Assembly (NCBI RefSeq): GCF_003627215.1 | Contig: NZ_CP032678.1 | Span: 372,001-436,000 of the forward strand | DNA from: Pseudomonas sp. Leaf58 | Lineage (GTDB): Bacteria; Pseudomonadota; Gammaproteobacteria; Pseudomonadales; Pseudomonadaceae | Direction: 5' to 3' | Length of the DNA: 64,000 nt | Shown here: positions 36,948 through 46,788 of the stretch, one piece after another | Numbering within the stretch: the stretch's first letter is position 1 | How the letters are laid out: each line of letters starts with the position of its first letter | Position numbers and translations under genes: made by a program | The notes under the pieces: generated by a model | Databases searched by the model: none | What the model saw: the letters and a program-made list of their open reading frames with translations, nothing else | Told to the model about the DNA's origin: nothing

Positions 36948-38290
36948 TTAGATCTCCAGTTCGTCTTCCAGCCTGGAAACGGCCATGTGTTCAATTTCCG
37001 ACAAAATCCAGGCAGGCGATTTCGCGCATGCCAATTTGCGGTCACCTTTACTCCATTGGCCATAATTGGTTTCAATGATCTCGATGATGATTTCCCGTGG
37101 CATGGGTGAGCCCTGCTCTGCCGCGCCGATGAGAAACGCCACATCATCCCAACCGAACCTGTATCCGCCCCAAGGACGTGGCCAGTTCTGGGCAATCTCC
37201 GGATTGATGGTGATGTCGTGCTTCAAGGCTTGGAGGTAGGTTGTCGCAAATACCAGCGGGGCATCCCGGTAGCGGTAGGCAATAGCCTGGTAGGCCTGAT
37301 CCATATCCTCGCTCGATATTGGGTAATTGTGGCGCTTTAGCCCCTCCTGAAGACCATCCAGCTTCTTGGCATCCAGGTGCCTTTGCCCCGCCATTCGCCC
37401 CATCATGGACACTCGGGCGGCATTGATCTTTATGCCGGCTGTCTCGGCTGTTCTAACTGCATCCAGGAGACGGTTTAGATCCAGCCCCCTCTCCAGCAGA
37501 GGATCAATGTCTTGCTCGGTGACCAGTGCATAGCACAGGCGCTCGTAGTCCCCCAGGTTGTACTGCAGGGCCATTGCCCGTGACTGGCCGACGATGTTTT
37601 CGAACTGCAGGTAGTCGTACTGACCGCACGACCCGATGGTTTTTTCCAGTGATTTGAGCCCCAGTGTCGTCATGCCGCGCTGGTACATGTTCAGACTTGT
37701 GCTAAAGCTTCGATCCTCGGCCAGGTGTTCAGCCCAATCCAGTTCGAGGAAATAGGCCTCCTTGCTCAAGAACCAGTCCATGACGGGCCCCGGCTCGTTG
37801 GCCCCAAAGCAGGTGCTCATGGCTCTGCGCATGGGATAGACCCAGTGATCCCAGTAGTCAGCGGTCTCCAGCAGCTTGTCGAGGAAATACAACGACGCGT
37901 CATGCTGGTCACTTTTGATCATCTCGCAGAGACCGTCGTCAATGCGGGCATCGTCGTGGTGTAGGCATTGAAGCGGAACAGGTTGTCGATTAGACAGTTG
38001 TTCAACTCCGGGGATTTATCGTCGCTCAAGAAACCAAAGATGTTGTCGACGCTGAGCGAAACGTTCTGCGCCAGCGCCATAACCACATCGGCCTCAGCCC
38101 CCTCTTTGTACAACTGCTTGTTGAGCTGCGCCATGACCTGCTCGATCACCCAGAACTGCCGGTCTTGGGCAAACTTGTCCAGAGATTGGAGGAGCTCCAT
38201 CACGTGGTTGACCTGCGACTCGATTGAGTAACCGCCGCGCCCCAGTTGTTTGATAAGGGAGAGTTCGTGGTTGTAGTAATGGGTGTCCAT
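36948..38290 (-). pseudogene. Tail-motif variant protein (ends LEDELEI), split by a frameshift
   Basis: Frame 1 (ATG 38290 to 37919) runs to NLFRFNAYTT. Frame 2 picks up at about 37960 with DDARIDDGLCEMIKSDQHDA and continues to 36948. Joined length is about 445 residues. The tail LEDELEI has lost the Gly. ATG 38290 starts 1-2 bp after the upstream tail gene's stop. Loss of reading frame together with the most degenerate tail fits a decaying copy. Confidence 0.65.
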
Positions 38291-38291
38291 G

Positions 38292-39659
38292 CTAGAGACC
38301 TAATTCGTTGGAGAGTTTGTCGGACAGGAGCTGGTCGCTCAGCTCAAGCAGAAAGGTCGGCGCCTGTTGGCGCAGTTCCTGCTGCTCCCTTTCCGGCCAT
38401 TTGGGGTAGCGATCACGCATGATTCGCGTGAAGAATCCGTCTGACAGCGGCAATCCCTGTTCACGCGTATTGGCGTACATTATCGCCTGACCAACCTTTG
38501 CGGTGGAGGCGGCCTTGTTCAGCCGACTGGCCGCCAATTCGCCGGTCAACGCGTCCTCCAGCTTGATGCGCTCGGCTTTCGCCCAGATAAAGATCGTGCA
38601 GAGCTTTTCCAGTTCGACTTTGTCAATATTCCCAATTTTCTCATAAACCGAGCGTACGGTCTGCCTGTCCAGCTTACAACCCATGTCCGTTATCAGCTTA
38701 CGAAATGGCTTCCACAGCTCGATGAATTCATCCGGCTTGTTGCCCGCGAGGTGCAGCACGAGCTCCTGCAGTCGCTCGTGAACGATCGGCTTCTCTGATT
38801 CACGCCAGCCCTGGGCATTCTTCATCAGTCGTTCCAGGCCGTTGTCATTCAGGGTTGCGAGCAGGTCTTCGCACGGGCGGGGCCAGGTGGCAATGAAGTT
38901 GATTGTCGGCTCGGCACCGGCTCTCTCCGCTTCAGAAGAAGTAATGCTGCGGTTGAGCATCTTTGCATACAAAACCAGGTCAAAACCATAGACCTGATCC
39001 AAGGCGTTGGGCAGCATGCGCAAGCCAAGGTCGACCAGGCCTTTCTCGTGAATGGCAAAAGCCTCCGGTATGAACATGCCGCTGCCCAGGGCGCGGTCGA
39101 TGTCGCGCTTGAGCACATCCTGTTCGTGCACGACAAACCAGTTGAACAGCTTGGCCAGCTTGTCGCGATAGCAGGCGTGCACCGCCAGGCTGCTCACGCA
39201 CCAGCCCATAATGGTAGAGTTGCGATCATCGGTGATGATGCCATCCAGGATCAGGATGGCGCCGTCCTCGTTGTCATCCATCCAGCGGTCTTCGAACCAC
39301 TCACCCAGAGACTCAGTGTCATAGTCATCTTGGTCGACAAGGTTTTTCGCCAGGTTGAGTCTAGCTTGCGGGGCGAGATTGTTTCTGTGCAATAGCGTCA
39401 TGATCAGCTGGGGATGCAGATCCACCTGATTGGCCAACAGCTCAATGAGGGTATCGTGGTTGTGCTTGCTGTTGAGGCTATCGAATTCCTCTTGAATGGC
39501 ATTCATGGCGTCGGAAATGATGCGAAAGCGGCGCAGCTGGGCCAGCTCGTCCATTTGCTGAGAAAAATAGGCCATGCAGGTTTCAATTTTCTCACGCCCC
39601 TCAAGGCGGAACAGCTCCCGGACAGTCGCAAGGACTTCACTGCGCAGTTGATTGGCCAT
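38292..39659 (-). CDS. Tail-motif protein (ends LSNELGL), 455 aa
   Basis: ATG 39659 (MANQLRSEVLATVRELF) follows GGGGATC, which is part of the upstream gene's DLGI codons. Helical with conserved-looking acidic loop DDYDTESLGEWFEDRW near residue 114. Function unknown. Confidence 0.75.
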   Translation of the reverse strand: MANQLRSEVLATVRELFRLEGREKIETCMAYFSQQMDELAQLRRFRIISDAMNAIQEEFDSLNSKHNHDTLIELLANQVDLHPQLIMTLLHRNNLAPQARLNLAKNLVDQDDYDTESLGEWFEDRWMDDNEDGAILILDGIITDDRNSTIMGWCVSSLAVHACYRDKLAKLFNWFVVHEQDVLKRDIDRALGSGMFIPEAFAIHEKGLVDLGLRMLPNALDQVYGFDLVLYAKMLNRSITSSEAERAGAEPTINFIATWPRPCEDLLATLNDNGLERLMKNAQGWRESEKPIVHERLQELVLHLAGNKPDEFIELWKPFRKLITDMGCKLDRQTVRSVYEKIGNIDKVELEKLCTIFIWAKAERIKLEDALTGELAASRLNKAASTAKVGQAIMYANTREQGLPLSDGFFTRIMRDRYPKWPEREQQELRQQAPTFLLELSDQLLSDKLSNELGL

Positions 39660-39660
39660 A

Positions 39661-40710
39661 TCAGATCCCCAGGTCATTCATGAGTTGTTGTTCCATGTAC
39701 AGTGGTGAGAGCTCCAGCACTTTACGGGGCAGTCTCTCGTAGACTGGGTGTTTGACACCCTCTGAATGCGCAACCAGGTGATCCAGGAGCGCGATGTAGC
39801 GTTCGCTGGTGTAGACCTCAGGCTTGTCCGCAAACAGCCTCAGGGCATGAAACAGGTGCTCTTGATGCACAGGCTCGTTCGCCGGCAGTTCAATGCCACC
39901 GTATTCGAGGTAATAGCGCACCACCGCCTCAACGGGTTTGGCGCTAGCGGATGCCCAGCAGCGCTCCAGCCGCGAATCGCTGGGGGTGCGGTCAAGGGTC
40001 GCCCTCATCCAGACGAGATCTTCCCCACTAGGGATCATGTCAGAGCCGGCGAAGATCTCCTCGGCGAACCGGCGAACGCCATACTCCCAAAGTTTTCGGC
40101 CACAGGACAGACTGCACGCACGCACCCCAACGCTGGTGCGGTCGGCAAGTCTGACAATCGTCTGTTCATGCCGGATCAATATCTCGCGGTGTTCGTATTG
40201 GGCGGCTTTTGCCAACACGTGGGCCAGAGGGAAATCGATCAGGACGGTATCCTCCTGCTCGCACGTGTTGACCAGGTGGTCAATAATGCGTGCTGCCAGG
40301 TGGGTGGGCAAATGCTCGTAACGCAACAGTGATAAGTAGGCGACTGCATTGACATACCGCACCGCCTCAAGTCTCGGCACGCAATGTGCCTCGATCATAC
40401 GCTCAAGGAGCTCTTCGGACAGACCCCTCAGCCCATTTACTAGCTTGATCGACGGGGTGAAGTGATCGCAATAGGCCGTAGTTGCATCACTGAGGAATCC
40501 TTCCTTTTCCCATCGATGGCTGCCAATGGACAGCAAAATTGTTTCGAGAATCCCGCTTACCGTCGACGTCATGGCATCACGATCATGCCCTGGCGAGGAT
40601 GATATCTCCACGTTCAGCTGGCCCATCAGCTTGTCTATATCAAGCGTTGCCGGGCCATGGCAATGTTGGCGGAAGTCATCAATCAATCGGTCTATTCGCA
40701 GGCTACTCAT
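39661..40710 (-). CDS. Tail-motif protein (ends LMNDLGI), 349 aa
   Basis: Only member with a terminal Ile after an intact DLG. Helical. ATG 40710 lies 4 bp after the upstream stop. No recognised domain. Confidence 0.75.
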   Translation of the reverse strand: MSSLRIDRLIDDFRQHCHGPATLDIDKLMGQLNVEISSSPGHDRDAMTSTVSGILETILLSIGSHRWEKEGFLSDATTAYCDHFTPSIKLVNGLRGLSEELLERMIEAHCVPRLEAVRYVNAVAYLSLLRYEHLPTHLAARIIDHLVNTCEQEDTVLIDFPLAHVLAKAAQYEHREILIRHEQTIVRLADRTSVGVRACSLSCGRKLWEYGVRRFAEEIFAGSDMIPSGEDLVWMRATLDRTPSDSRLERCWASASAKPVEAVVRYYLEYGGIELPANEPVHQEHLFHALRLFADKPEVYTSERYIALLDHLVAHSEGVKHPVYERLPRKVLELSPLYMEQQLMNDLGI

Positions 40711-40713
40711 CGA

Positions 40714-42318
40714 TCAGAGTCCCATATCCAGTTCGAGCATGGCGGCACGCGCCGCTTCAGGGACGTTGAAATTCAGCTGCCCCACCACATCACCGCCCCA
40801 CTGCAGGAACTCGATCGCTGCCGTGTCCAACAGGTCGTGCGCATGTAGCATCTGCAGGGTATGGATCTTGACCTCATCACGCTCTGTCAAACCCCGCAAT
40901 TTCTGGATGCCTGCTTTGAGCGGCAAGTATTCAGGCCCGTACAGGGGTTGCGTGCCAAGCGACCATCTGCGTGGAATATGGGCCTGCTGCGCCCAGACGC
41001 ATGCTGCAAAGTAGGCTCCGCGCAACAGTGCCGGGGTGCTCTGATCAATGAACGGGGCCTGCTCGATCACCAGCGGCCACAGCTCTTGGGGTATGCCGTT
41101 ACGCCAGTGTCGGCTGAGCTGGCTGTGTTGCTCACGTGAATTGTCCGCCTGGCACACCCGGCTTAGGGCGGCAAAGCCGGTCGGCGATGATTCAAAGCGG
41201 CTGACGGGTATGCACTGCTGGCGCTCCATCACGGCGAGCATCGCAATGCAGCCGTGCCTGTCCCCTGGTGACAGGCGCTTCCATTGCCGGGTGGCTTCGA
41301 GGCGCTTTTCTTCCAGAAGGTCGTGATCCGCAAAACGCAGGCCCCAGAACCGCTCGGTTTCAACGATCACACTGTGGGTCATGATCTTAGCCAGAAATTC
41401 CAGGCTGTCCTGACTTACCAGGTAGCGCAACAAGCCCTTCATCCTGTTCCGCAGATCGTTCCAGGTATCGGCGGGGTTACGCTGACTGGCCACCGCCTGG
41501 CGACCAGGAATCTCCACCAGCGGCACCATGGCCACGACCGCCGCATTCATGCGGGCGACGATCCCGGTGTCATCCTTGTCGACCACGACACTTCGGCGCG
41601 CTAACTCATCGATTTCGTGTTGGAGAGCAAGTTCTGCGGTTAGCCGCGCCAGGGTGCTTCTGTCGACGCCTGAGGTCTTAAGTGCCTCCAGCGCATCCTT
41701 ATCTTCCACTTCAAACAGCGGGGTTGAGACGGACGTGACTGCCGTGAACTGTTGGGCGGTAAAGAATCCCCGGTAAGGCCTGGATCCGAATACCGCGCCA
41801 AGAGCCGCCATCGTCAGATGGCCGTTCTCATTGGATTGATCATAGAAATGCTTACGTATCTTGGTCTTTGACCAGGCTTGGTACACACGTTTGGCAAAAG
41901 CCTCGGTAAATTCAACCGTACGGGCGCCATGCACCAGCCCCATGCTGCGGAACAACCCTCGAACGCCGCCGCTGCCAAGCCGGTCAATGACGGGCAGTGT
42001 GTCGATATCAGAGTGAAAAATGCGCATGAAATCGCTGGCGCGCCCCCCGTCTTGCAGGAAGGCTTCCACGGCGGCCAGGTGCTCGTCCTCGACGAAGCAA
42101 TTCAAGTCGAACGTTGGCCAGCCCAGTTCAGCGCCTTGCTCAATATAGGCCTCGGGCAGCTCTTTTTTCTTTGTGAAGGCGGCCAAATTCGGATACTTGT
42201 CCGGATCTTGCCCGATGCTGAGCAAAAATACATTGATAGACGCCGTGATGTCCTGGCAGCGGGCACGAAATTCGGGAACCATCAAGTCGTCAGGCAGGGA
42301 GGTAAAGAGGGCCTTCAT
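40714..42318 (-). CDS. Tail-motif protein (ends LELDMGL), 534 aa
   Basis: Largest member in the main array. Its opening (ALFTSLPDDL, then DITASINVFL and YPNLAAFTKKKEL) parallels the opening of the 9047 protein (SLFSQDLLNGL, AINQFIDDQG, YPDLASFVRGNLF), so these two are paralogues although they lie 30 kb apart. AGGA lies 9 nt before ATG 42318. Confidence 0.77.
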   Translation of the reverse strand: MKALFTSLPDDLMVPEFRARCQDITASINVFLLSIGQDPDKYPNLAAFTKKKELPEAYIEQGAELGWPTFDLNCFVEDEHLAAVEAFLQDGGRASDFMRIFHSDIDTLPVIDRLGSGGVRGLFRSMGLVHGARTVEFTEAFAKRVYQAWSKTKIRKHFYDQSNENGHLTMAALGAVFGSRPYRGFFTAQQFTAVTSVSTPLFEVEDKDALEALKTSGVDRSTLARLTAELALQHEIDELARRSVVVDKDDTGIVARMNAAVVAMVPLVEIPGRQAVASQRNPADTWNDLRNRMKGLLRYLVSQDSLEFLAKIMTHSVIVETERFWGLRFADHDLLEEKRLEATRQWKRLSPGDRHGCIAMLAVMERQQCIPVSRFESSPTGFAALSRVCQADNSREQHSQLSRHWRNGIPQELWPLVIEQAPFIDQSTPALLRGAYFAACVWAQQAHIPRRWSLGTQPLYGPEYLPLKAGIQKLRGLTERDEVKIHTLQMLHAHDLLDTAAIEFLQWGGDVVGQLNFNVPEAARAAMLELDMGL

Positions 42319-42365
42319 CGCATCAATCCTGGATTTTTTTCACGATAACACGTGAGCAACGGGCA

Positions 42366-43505
42366 CTACAGCCCAATGTCACGCTGCAGGTAGGCTTCGC
42401 GCAACGTTTCGATTTCCATCAGGCCTTCCAGGCGAATATCAGCGACCAGAATGTGGCTCACCAACCGTGGCTTGTGCGTCACCAGGGTGCGCAAGACCTC
42501 GACCAGCCGTTGTGGCCCATGTGGCTCCGGCAGCTCCATGGTGTTGATGTTCTTGATCCATCCAGTCAGTACGTCAAACGCGATGGCGCTGCGCACCAGG
42601 TGATCCAAAGGCAGCACCAGTTCAGGGTTTTGAATGGCGTAACAAAGGTGCTCCAGCGTCAGATTGCCCGGCACACTCACCAGTTTGTCGTTGAAGTAGG
42701 CGGGGGCTGGGGCTTTGCCGATCGACGCCAACCGGTGCATGGCATTGTACGAATTACCTGTATTTTCGGGCCTCAAATGGGCCGGGACAATGGAGCCTAT
42801 GCCCAGTTTGTGCAGGGTGACGAACAAATCGAGACCAATCCAGCCATGCTTGCCGCCCACCATGTCACAGGGCAAATTGATCAGTTGTTGCAGGCACCGC
42901 TGTTTGCGCTGCAGTAAATTATGGGTATGCGGGTTGTCCGGGCAGTGACTGAGGTGGTTGTTGAGCGCCTTGAGGGCTGCAATGCAATGCTCGTGGCGCG
43001 TGCTGACTTGCTGATTGCGGAATTTTCCGTCCTTCGACAAGGCCAGGAACTTGCCAAATAGAGTGGCGAAGGAAGCTTCTGCGCCCTGGCAACACGCCGC
43101 GAATTTCCCGAGTGTGTGCAGGAATGGCAAGATGATGGATTGCCGAGGATCTGAGGCCAGAATTTCGGCCAGGCGCTCGCGCCCCGCTGGGCTCAGCGAG
43201 GGGAGTACCAGGCGATTGTAGTCATGGGTCGTGCCGAGGTGCTCGGCGATGGCCAGCACCACCTGGTCTGAGCGATGTGATGCCTCCAGGGAGGTGAGGG
43301 GTGTCAACGCATTGACCCAGGCACTGTGGCTGTACACCGAGCCTTGTGTGAACGCCGTGTTCAGCAACCCTCTGACCACACGCAGATGATCGGGCAGATC
43401 CGGCCACTGTGGATCGACCTTGATGCACCTGCAGATGTCCTGGATGTAATGATCAAAGGCTTGCAGATCCATCGGGTTGGTGAGGGCTTTTTCCTGGCTG
43501 TTCAT
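42366..43505 (-). CDS. Tail-motif protein (ends LQRDIGL), first gene of the main array
   Basis: 379 residues; ATG 43505 has AGGGA 7 nt upstream. A sigma70-like promoter sits just before it (43532-43560). Helical, with RLAEILASDPRQSIILPFLHTL near residue 120. Tail has Ile in place of the first Leu. Confidence 0.75.
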   Translation of the reverse strand: MNSQEKALTNPMDLQAFDHYIQDICRCIKVDPQWPDLPDHLRVVRGLLNTAFTQGSVYSHSAWVNALTPLTSLEASHRSDQVVLAIAEHLGTTHDYNRLVLPSLSPAGRERLAEILASDPRQSIILPFLHTLGKFAACCQGAEASFATLFGKFLALSKDGKFRNQQVSTRHEHCIAALKALNNHLSHCPDNPHTHNLLQRKQRCLQQLINLPCDMVGGKHGWIGLDLFVTLHKLGIGSIVPAHLRPENTGNSYNAMHRLASIGKAPAPAYFNDKLVSVPGNLTLEHLCYAIQNPELVLPLDHLVRSAIAFDVLTGWIKNINTMELPEPHGPQRLVEVLRTLVTHKPRLVSHILVADIRLEGLMEIETLREAYLQRDIGL

Positions 43506-43531
43506 GGTGTATTCCCTGGACTTGTACTGAA

Positions 43532-43560
43532 ATAGTACTGTTCTACCTACCAATTATCAA
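43532..43560 (-). promoter_or_regulatory. Promoter of the 25-kb array
   Basis: On the minus strand TTGATA (43560-43555), 17 nt, TACTAT (43537-43532), upstream of the first array gene. The -10 lies inside the small palindrome GTACT-GAAAT-AGTAC, a possible operator. No other good promoter was noticed before 18.8 kb, so the array may be one transcript. Confidence 0.5.
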
Positions 43561-43721
43561 TTAAAGCGTTGACCATTTGGCCATGCCGAGCGATAATTGC
43601 CGAATCAACCACAATCCCCCAATCAATCACCCCATGACCCTCAACCACAGACTAACCACCATCCTCTAGTCTGCCTCTTCGCATTTCGGAAGGGCTCAGA
43701 CCCCTTTAAGGAATGCATATC

Positions 43722-44777
43722 ATGAAAACCAAGGCTCCCCCACGCCAACTGTGGCGTACCCCCGAACTGCTGACCCCGGATCGCTTTCGCTCGTCCGTGT
43801 TGAAGCGGGACAACCACTGCTGTGTCTTTTGTCACCAAAAGCCAGTGAATGCCTATCACATTATCGAGCAGCGAGCGTTCCCATCGGGCGGCTTCTACCT
43901 TGAAAATGGCGCTGCGCTGTGTGAACAGCATCGCCAGGACTGCGAGATGACACTCATCAGCCTGGATGACGTGCGCAAGGCGGCGGGTATCGACACGGTG
44001 TGTGTACCGCCTGACTGGTACGAAGACGAAAAATTCGACCGCTGGGGCAACCTGTACCTGCCCACCGGCATGCGCAGCAAAGGCGAGCTGTTCTATGACC
44101 CTGCAGTCCAGCACATTCTAAAACAGGCTGGGGTGCTGGATCAGTTCACCGATTTGCAAAAGTACCCGCGCACCCTCCATGCACCCTGGTCAGAAGGCAT
44201 TCATGATGATGACCGCGTGATCGCCAGCATGGCTGCTTTCATCGGCAAAAGGGTGGTCGTCACGGAGAAAATGGACGGTGAAAACACGACCCTGATGCAG
44301 CACATCTGCCATGCCAGGTCGCTTGATTCGCGCCATCACTCCAGCCGCGATTGGGTCAAGAATTTGTGGGCGCGGTTCAAGCACGACATCCCGCTGGGCT
44401 GGCGCATCTGTGGGGAGAACTTGTTCGCCCAGCACTCGATCCGCTACAAACTTGACACCTACTTCCACGGCTTCAATGTGTGGAACGAAATGAATTATTG
44501 CCTGAGCTGGGCTGACACGCTTGAGTATTTCGATCTGCTGGGCATCAAGCCCGTCAAAGTGTTGTACGAAGGCATTTATGACGAAGAGAAGATCAGGGCG
44601 CTGTACAACAGCAAAGAACACCGGGAAAGCTGTGAAGGCTATGTGATCCGGGTGGCCGAGGCATTTCACTTGAGTCAGTTTCGCAATGTCGTCGCCAAGT
44701 TTGTGAGGGCAGGGCACGTTCAAACGGGCAAGCACTGGATGTACGACAGTGACATCAAGCCTAATGAGCTGGTTTAA
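43722..44777 (+). CDS. HNH domain fused to an Rnl2-like RNA ligase
   Basis: 351 residues. N-terminal HNH/zinc domain: Cys34, Cys37, His46, then NGAALCEQH and a further Cys74. C-terminal nucleotidyltransferase: KYPRTLHAPWSEG (148-159), motif I EKMDGEN with Lys183, motif III CGENLFAQHSI (230-240), IIIa YFHGFNVW, motif IV EGYVIR (305-310), motif V VVAKFVR (323-329). All ligase motifs are intact. Ligases of this family join or repair nicked RNA through an enzyme-AMP on the Lys. Start ATG 43722 has AAGGA 9 nt upstream. Divergent from the tail-motif array. Confidence 0.85.
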   Translation: MKTKAPPRQLWRTPELLTPDRFRSSVLKRDNHCCVFCHQKPVNAYHIIEQRAFPSGGFYLENGAALCEQHRQDCEMTLISLDDVRKAAGIDTVCVPPDWYEDEKFDRWGNLYLPTGMRSKGELFYDPAVQHILKQAGVLDQFTDLQKYPRTLHAPWSEGIHDDDRVIASMAAFIGKRVVVTEKMDGENTTLMQHICHARSLDSRHHSSRDWVKNLWARFKHDIPLGWRICGENLFAQHSIRYKLDTYFHGFNVWNEMNYCLSWADTLEYFDLLGIKPVKVLYEGIYDEEKIRALYNSKEHRESCEGYVIRVAEAFHLSQFRNVVAKFVRAGHVQTGKHWMYDSDIKPNELV

Positions 44778-44778
44778 A

Positions 44779-44805
44779 AAGGGCCTTCCGGGCCCTTCTT
44801 TTTAG
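44779..44805. terminator. Bidirectional terminator
   Basis: AAAAAGGGCC-TTCC-GGGCCCTTCTTTTT: a strong stem with a T run on the plus strand and an A run that becomes a T run on the minus strand. It separates the RNA ligase gene from the convergent 44810 gene. Confidence 0.8.
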
Positions 44806-44809
44806 CCTA

Positions 44810-45199
44810 TCAAGTGGGATTGTTGACAGCATGCCAAGCCTTGGCCAGTTCTTCGGACTCAGGCACGCCAGCCTCCACAAGCCCTGCAATGAGCTGGTTC
44901 AGGGTGGCCCAGGCCTTGGGGTCGGCCCTGCGAGGGTTGGTCATTCTGTCGTCCAGGAGCACACGCGTGACAGTGGGGCTGAACGCGGCAATGTACTTGG
45001 CATTGATGATGCGCTGAGCGTTATTCGTGTCGCTGGGAACCTGCTGGGCAATAGCGATGTCCATTTCAGTATCGGCTGCATAGACATTGAACACTGCGCC
45101 ATTATCGTTTACATCGGTGACCCAGGGCCCCTCTGACGCCAATTTTACAAGGGAATCTAGCGACGCGATATGTTCATCGCTCAGGGCGCAAGAGGTCAT
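44810..45199 (-). CDS. Ead/Ea22-like phage-type protein
   Basis: 129 residues. The pattern of LDSLVKLASEGPWVTD at the start and NAKYIAAFSPTVTRVLLDD near residue 80 matches the Ead/Ea22-like family of small phage and plasmid proteins (role unknown). ATG 45199 has AAGGAA 8 nt upstream. Probably acquired from a phage. Confidence 0.65.
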   Translation of the reverse strand: MTSCALSDEHIASLDSLVKLASEGPWVTDVNDNGAVFNVYAADTEMDIAIAQQVPSDTNNAQRIINAKYIAAFSPTVTRVLLDDRMTNPRRADPKAWATLNQLIAGLVEAGVPESEELAKAWHAVNNPT

Positions 45200-45297
45200 G
45201 GGAGGTTCCTTGGGGGCAAGACGGGTTTTTCTCAGGGTAGTGTTTCGAAGCTGATAGATCAACAACAATGCTGGGGTTTTCAGCGCATAATTAAGAT

Positions 45298-46123
45298 TTA
45301 CAATCCAAGGTCGCACTCCAATAAACCTGCGAGAAGCGGGCCATGGGCTGCAATTCCTTCGGCAAGTTCCCGCGAGCCAAAAACCTCCGCTGCGACCCGC
45401 AAATGCGCGTCGGTTTCTATGAGCAGGCAGACGTCCTTGAGAGGCTGTGCGCCTAGCTAGGCCTTCAGCAGAAACGCAAAGTTGCCAGGCGTGCCCTTGA
45501 GGTGGCGAAAGCAGTCAGCCACATCCTTGGGCTTCATCGGATTGCAGGATCGGGGCCATCAACCCTCCTTGATCTGAATGATCAGCTCGCTATAACCGTG
45601 GTCTTTGACCTGAGTTGAAATTTCGCTCAAGGCGAAATCGCGGAACACAACAGGGCAGCCAGGTTCGGCAGACAGGGAGGCCTGGGTTTGCAGGCGCTCC
45701 GACAGGTAAGCTTTCAGGTATCGAGGCATGAAGTCCACTGCCGCTGGATATAGTGCAACCAGTTCCGTCCCATGGAGTGCCATGAAGTTAAGGTTGAGGC
45801 GGGTGATGGCTTGCGCATTGGCGGTGACTGCCCGCAGCGCCAACTCCAGGTAGCTTGCGGGTTCGACGGCGCGAGCCGGAATCAGGCTAATCAGCCGGGG
45901 ATCCATTCCACGATTAATCGCTGCAGATAGGCCGATTGGCCGTTGAACCATGGCGGCAGAAAGGCCGCATTGGCAGGCTGAAAGCCAATGTACGTGGCGG
46001 CCAGCTCCGGGTTAGACACGAGGCGGGGGAGTCGACAATTGGGACACGCGTAGCCTGGCGCTGCACTTCTTGGCTATTCGCGGGATTGAAACCGTGCGCG
46101 GCGATGAATTCTTCGATGTTCAT
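45298..46123 (-). pseudogene. Decayed tail-motif protein gene (ends LECDLGL)
   Basis: Reading the minus strand, an intact start (ATG 46123, AGGA upstream; MNIEEFIAAHGF) shifts frame at about 46020 (SNPELAATYIGF) and again at about 45910 (LISLIPARAVEP). It then meets in-frame TGA at 45559-45561 and TAG at 45457-45459, and still ends LLAGLLECDLGL-stop at 45298. At least two frameshifts and two stops make it a dead copy of the array family. No single open frame spans it. Confidence 0.75.
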
Positions 46124-46225
46124 GGGGGATCCTGTCAGCTGAGCATAGCGTATCAGCCGAACAGGAGAAAAGGGCGCTCGCGGAGCGTTGATTGGTGGAC
46201 GCTACAACGCTGCTGGGTACCGCTA

Positions 46226-46711
46226 TCAGGCCGCCTGGCAGTAAGCGGGGTCACATTCGGTGTTTGCGATGTCGCTGGCAATCTGCAGATTGTTGAATGG
46301 GATCATCAGTTCGGCATTGAATACCGGCTCATCAATACCAGGCATGCCAAAGATGGCCACCACCAAGGTGCCATTCACTTTGATGCGCTTGAGCCGGGCT
46401 TCAGCTACCCACTGTGAGAAACTTTTTGCCAGATGGGCTTGCATGGTTGCTTCTTCATGTGGCTTTACACTTTGGCGCATTCGCTGAATCTGCACCTGCA
46501 GGTTCGCCCGCGAAACCCCGCGCCACACGCTGTAGAAATGTGGAATCAAGCGATCACACTGATTGGCCAGGTATCGGGCCAGTTGCGAGTGATAGGCCAT
46601 GGTTTCATCGGTCGACTTCACAATGATCAGGGTTTCGTTGTCAAGATCGGTGGGATCATTGACCGCCAGGGAATACACCTGATCATTGTCTACAGCCTGG
46701 ATCTCATCCAT
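46226..46711 (-). CDS. Hypothetical protein, 161 aa, in the second array block
   Basis: ATG 46711 with GAGGA 8 nt upstream. Mixed helix/strand, ends DPAYCQAA without the tail. CAATATACCATTAA upstream (46771-46784, plus strand) contains a -10 that also occurs before 14175, so it probably has its own promoter. Confidence 0.6.
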   Translation of the reverse strand: MDEIQAVDNDQVYSLAVNDPTDLDNETLIIVKSTDETMAYHSQLARYLANQCDRLIPHFYSVWRGVSRANLQVQIQRMRQSVKPHEEATMQAHLAKSFSQWVAEARLKRIKVNGTLVVAIFGMPGIDEPVFNAELMIPFNNLQIASDIANTECDPAYCQAA

Positions 46712-46788
46712 CGCATCATCCTCGAAGGGGGGTCGAATGTGCGAAATCTAACCAAGCCTGCTCATGGTGTCAATATACCATTAACGCG

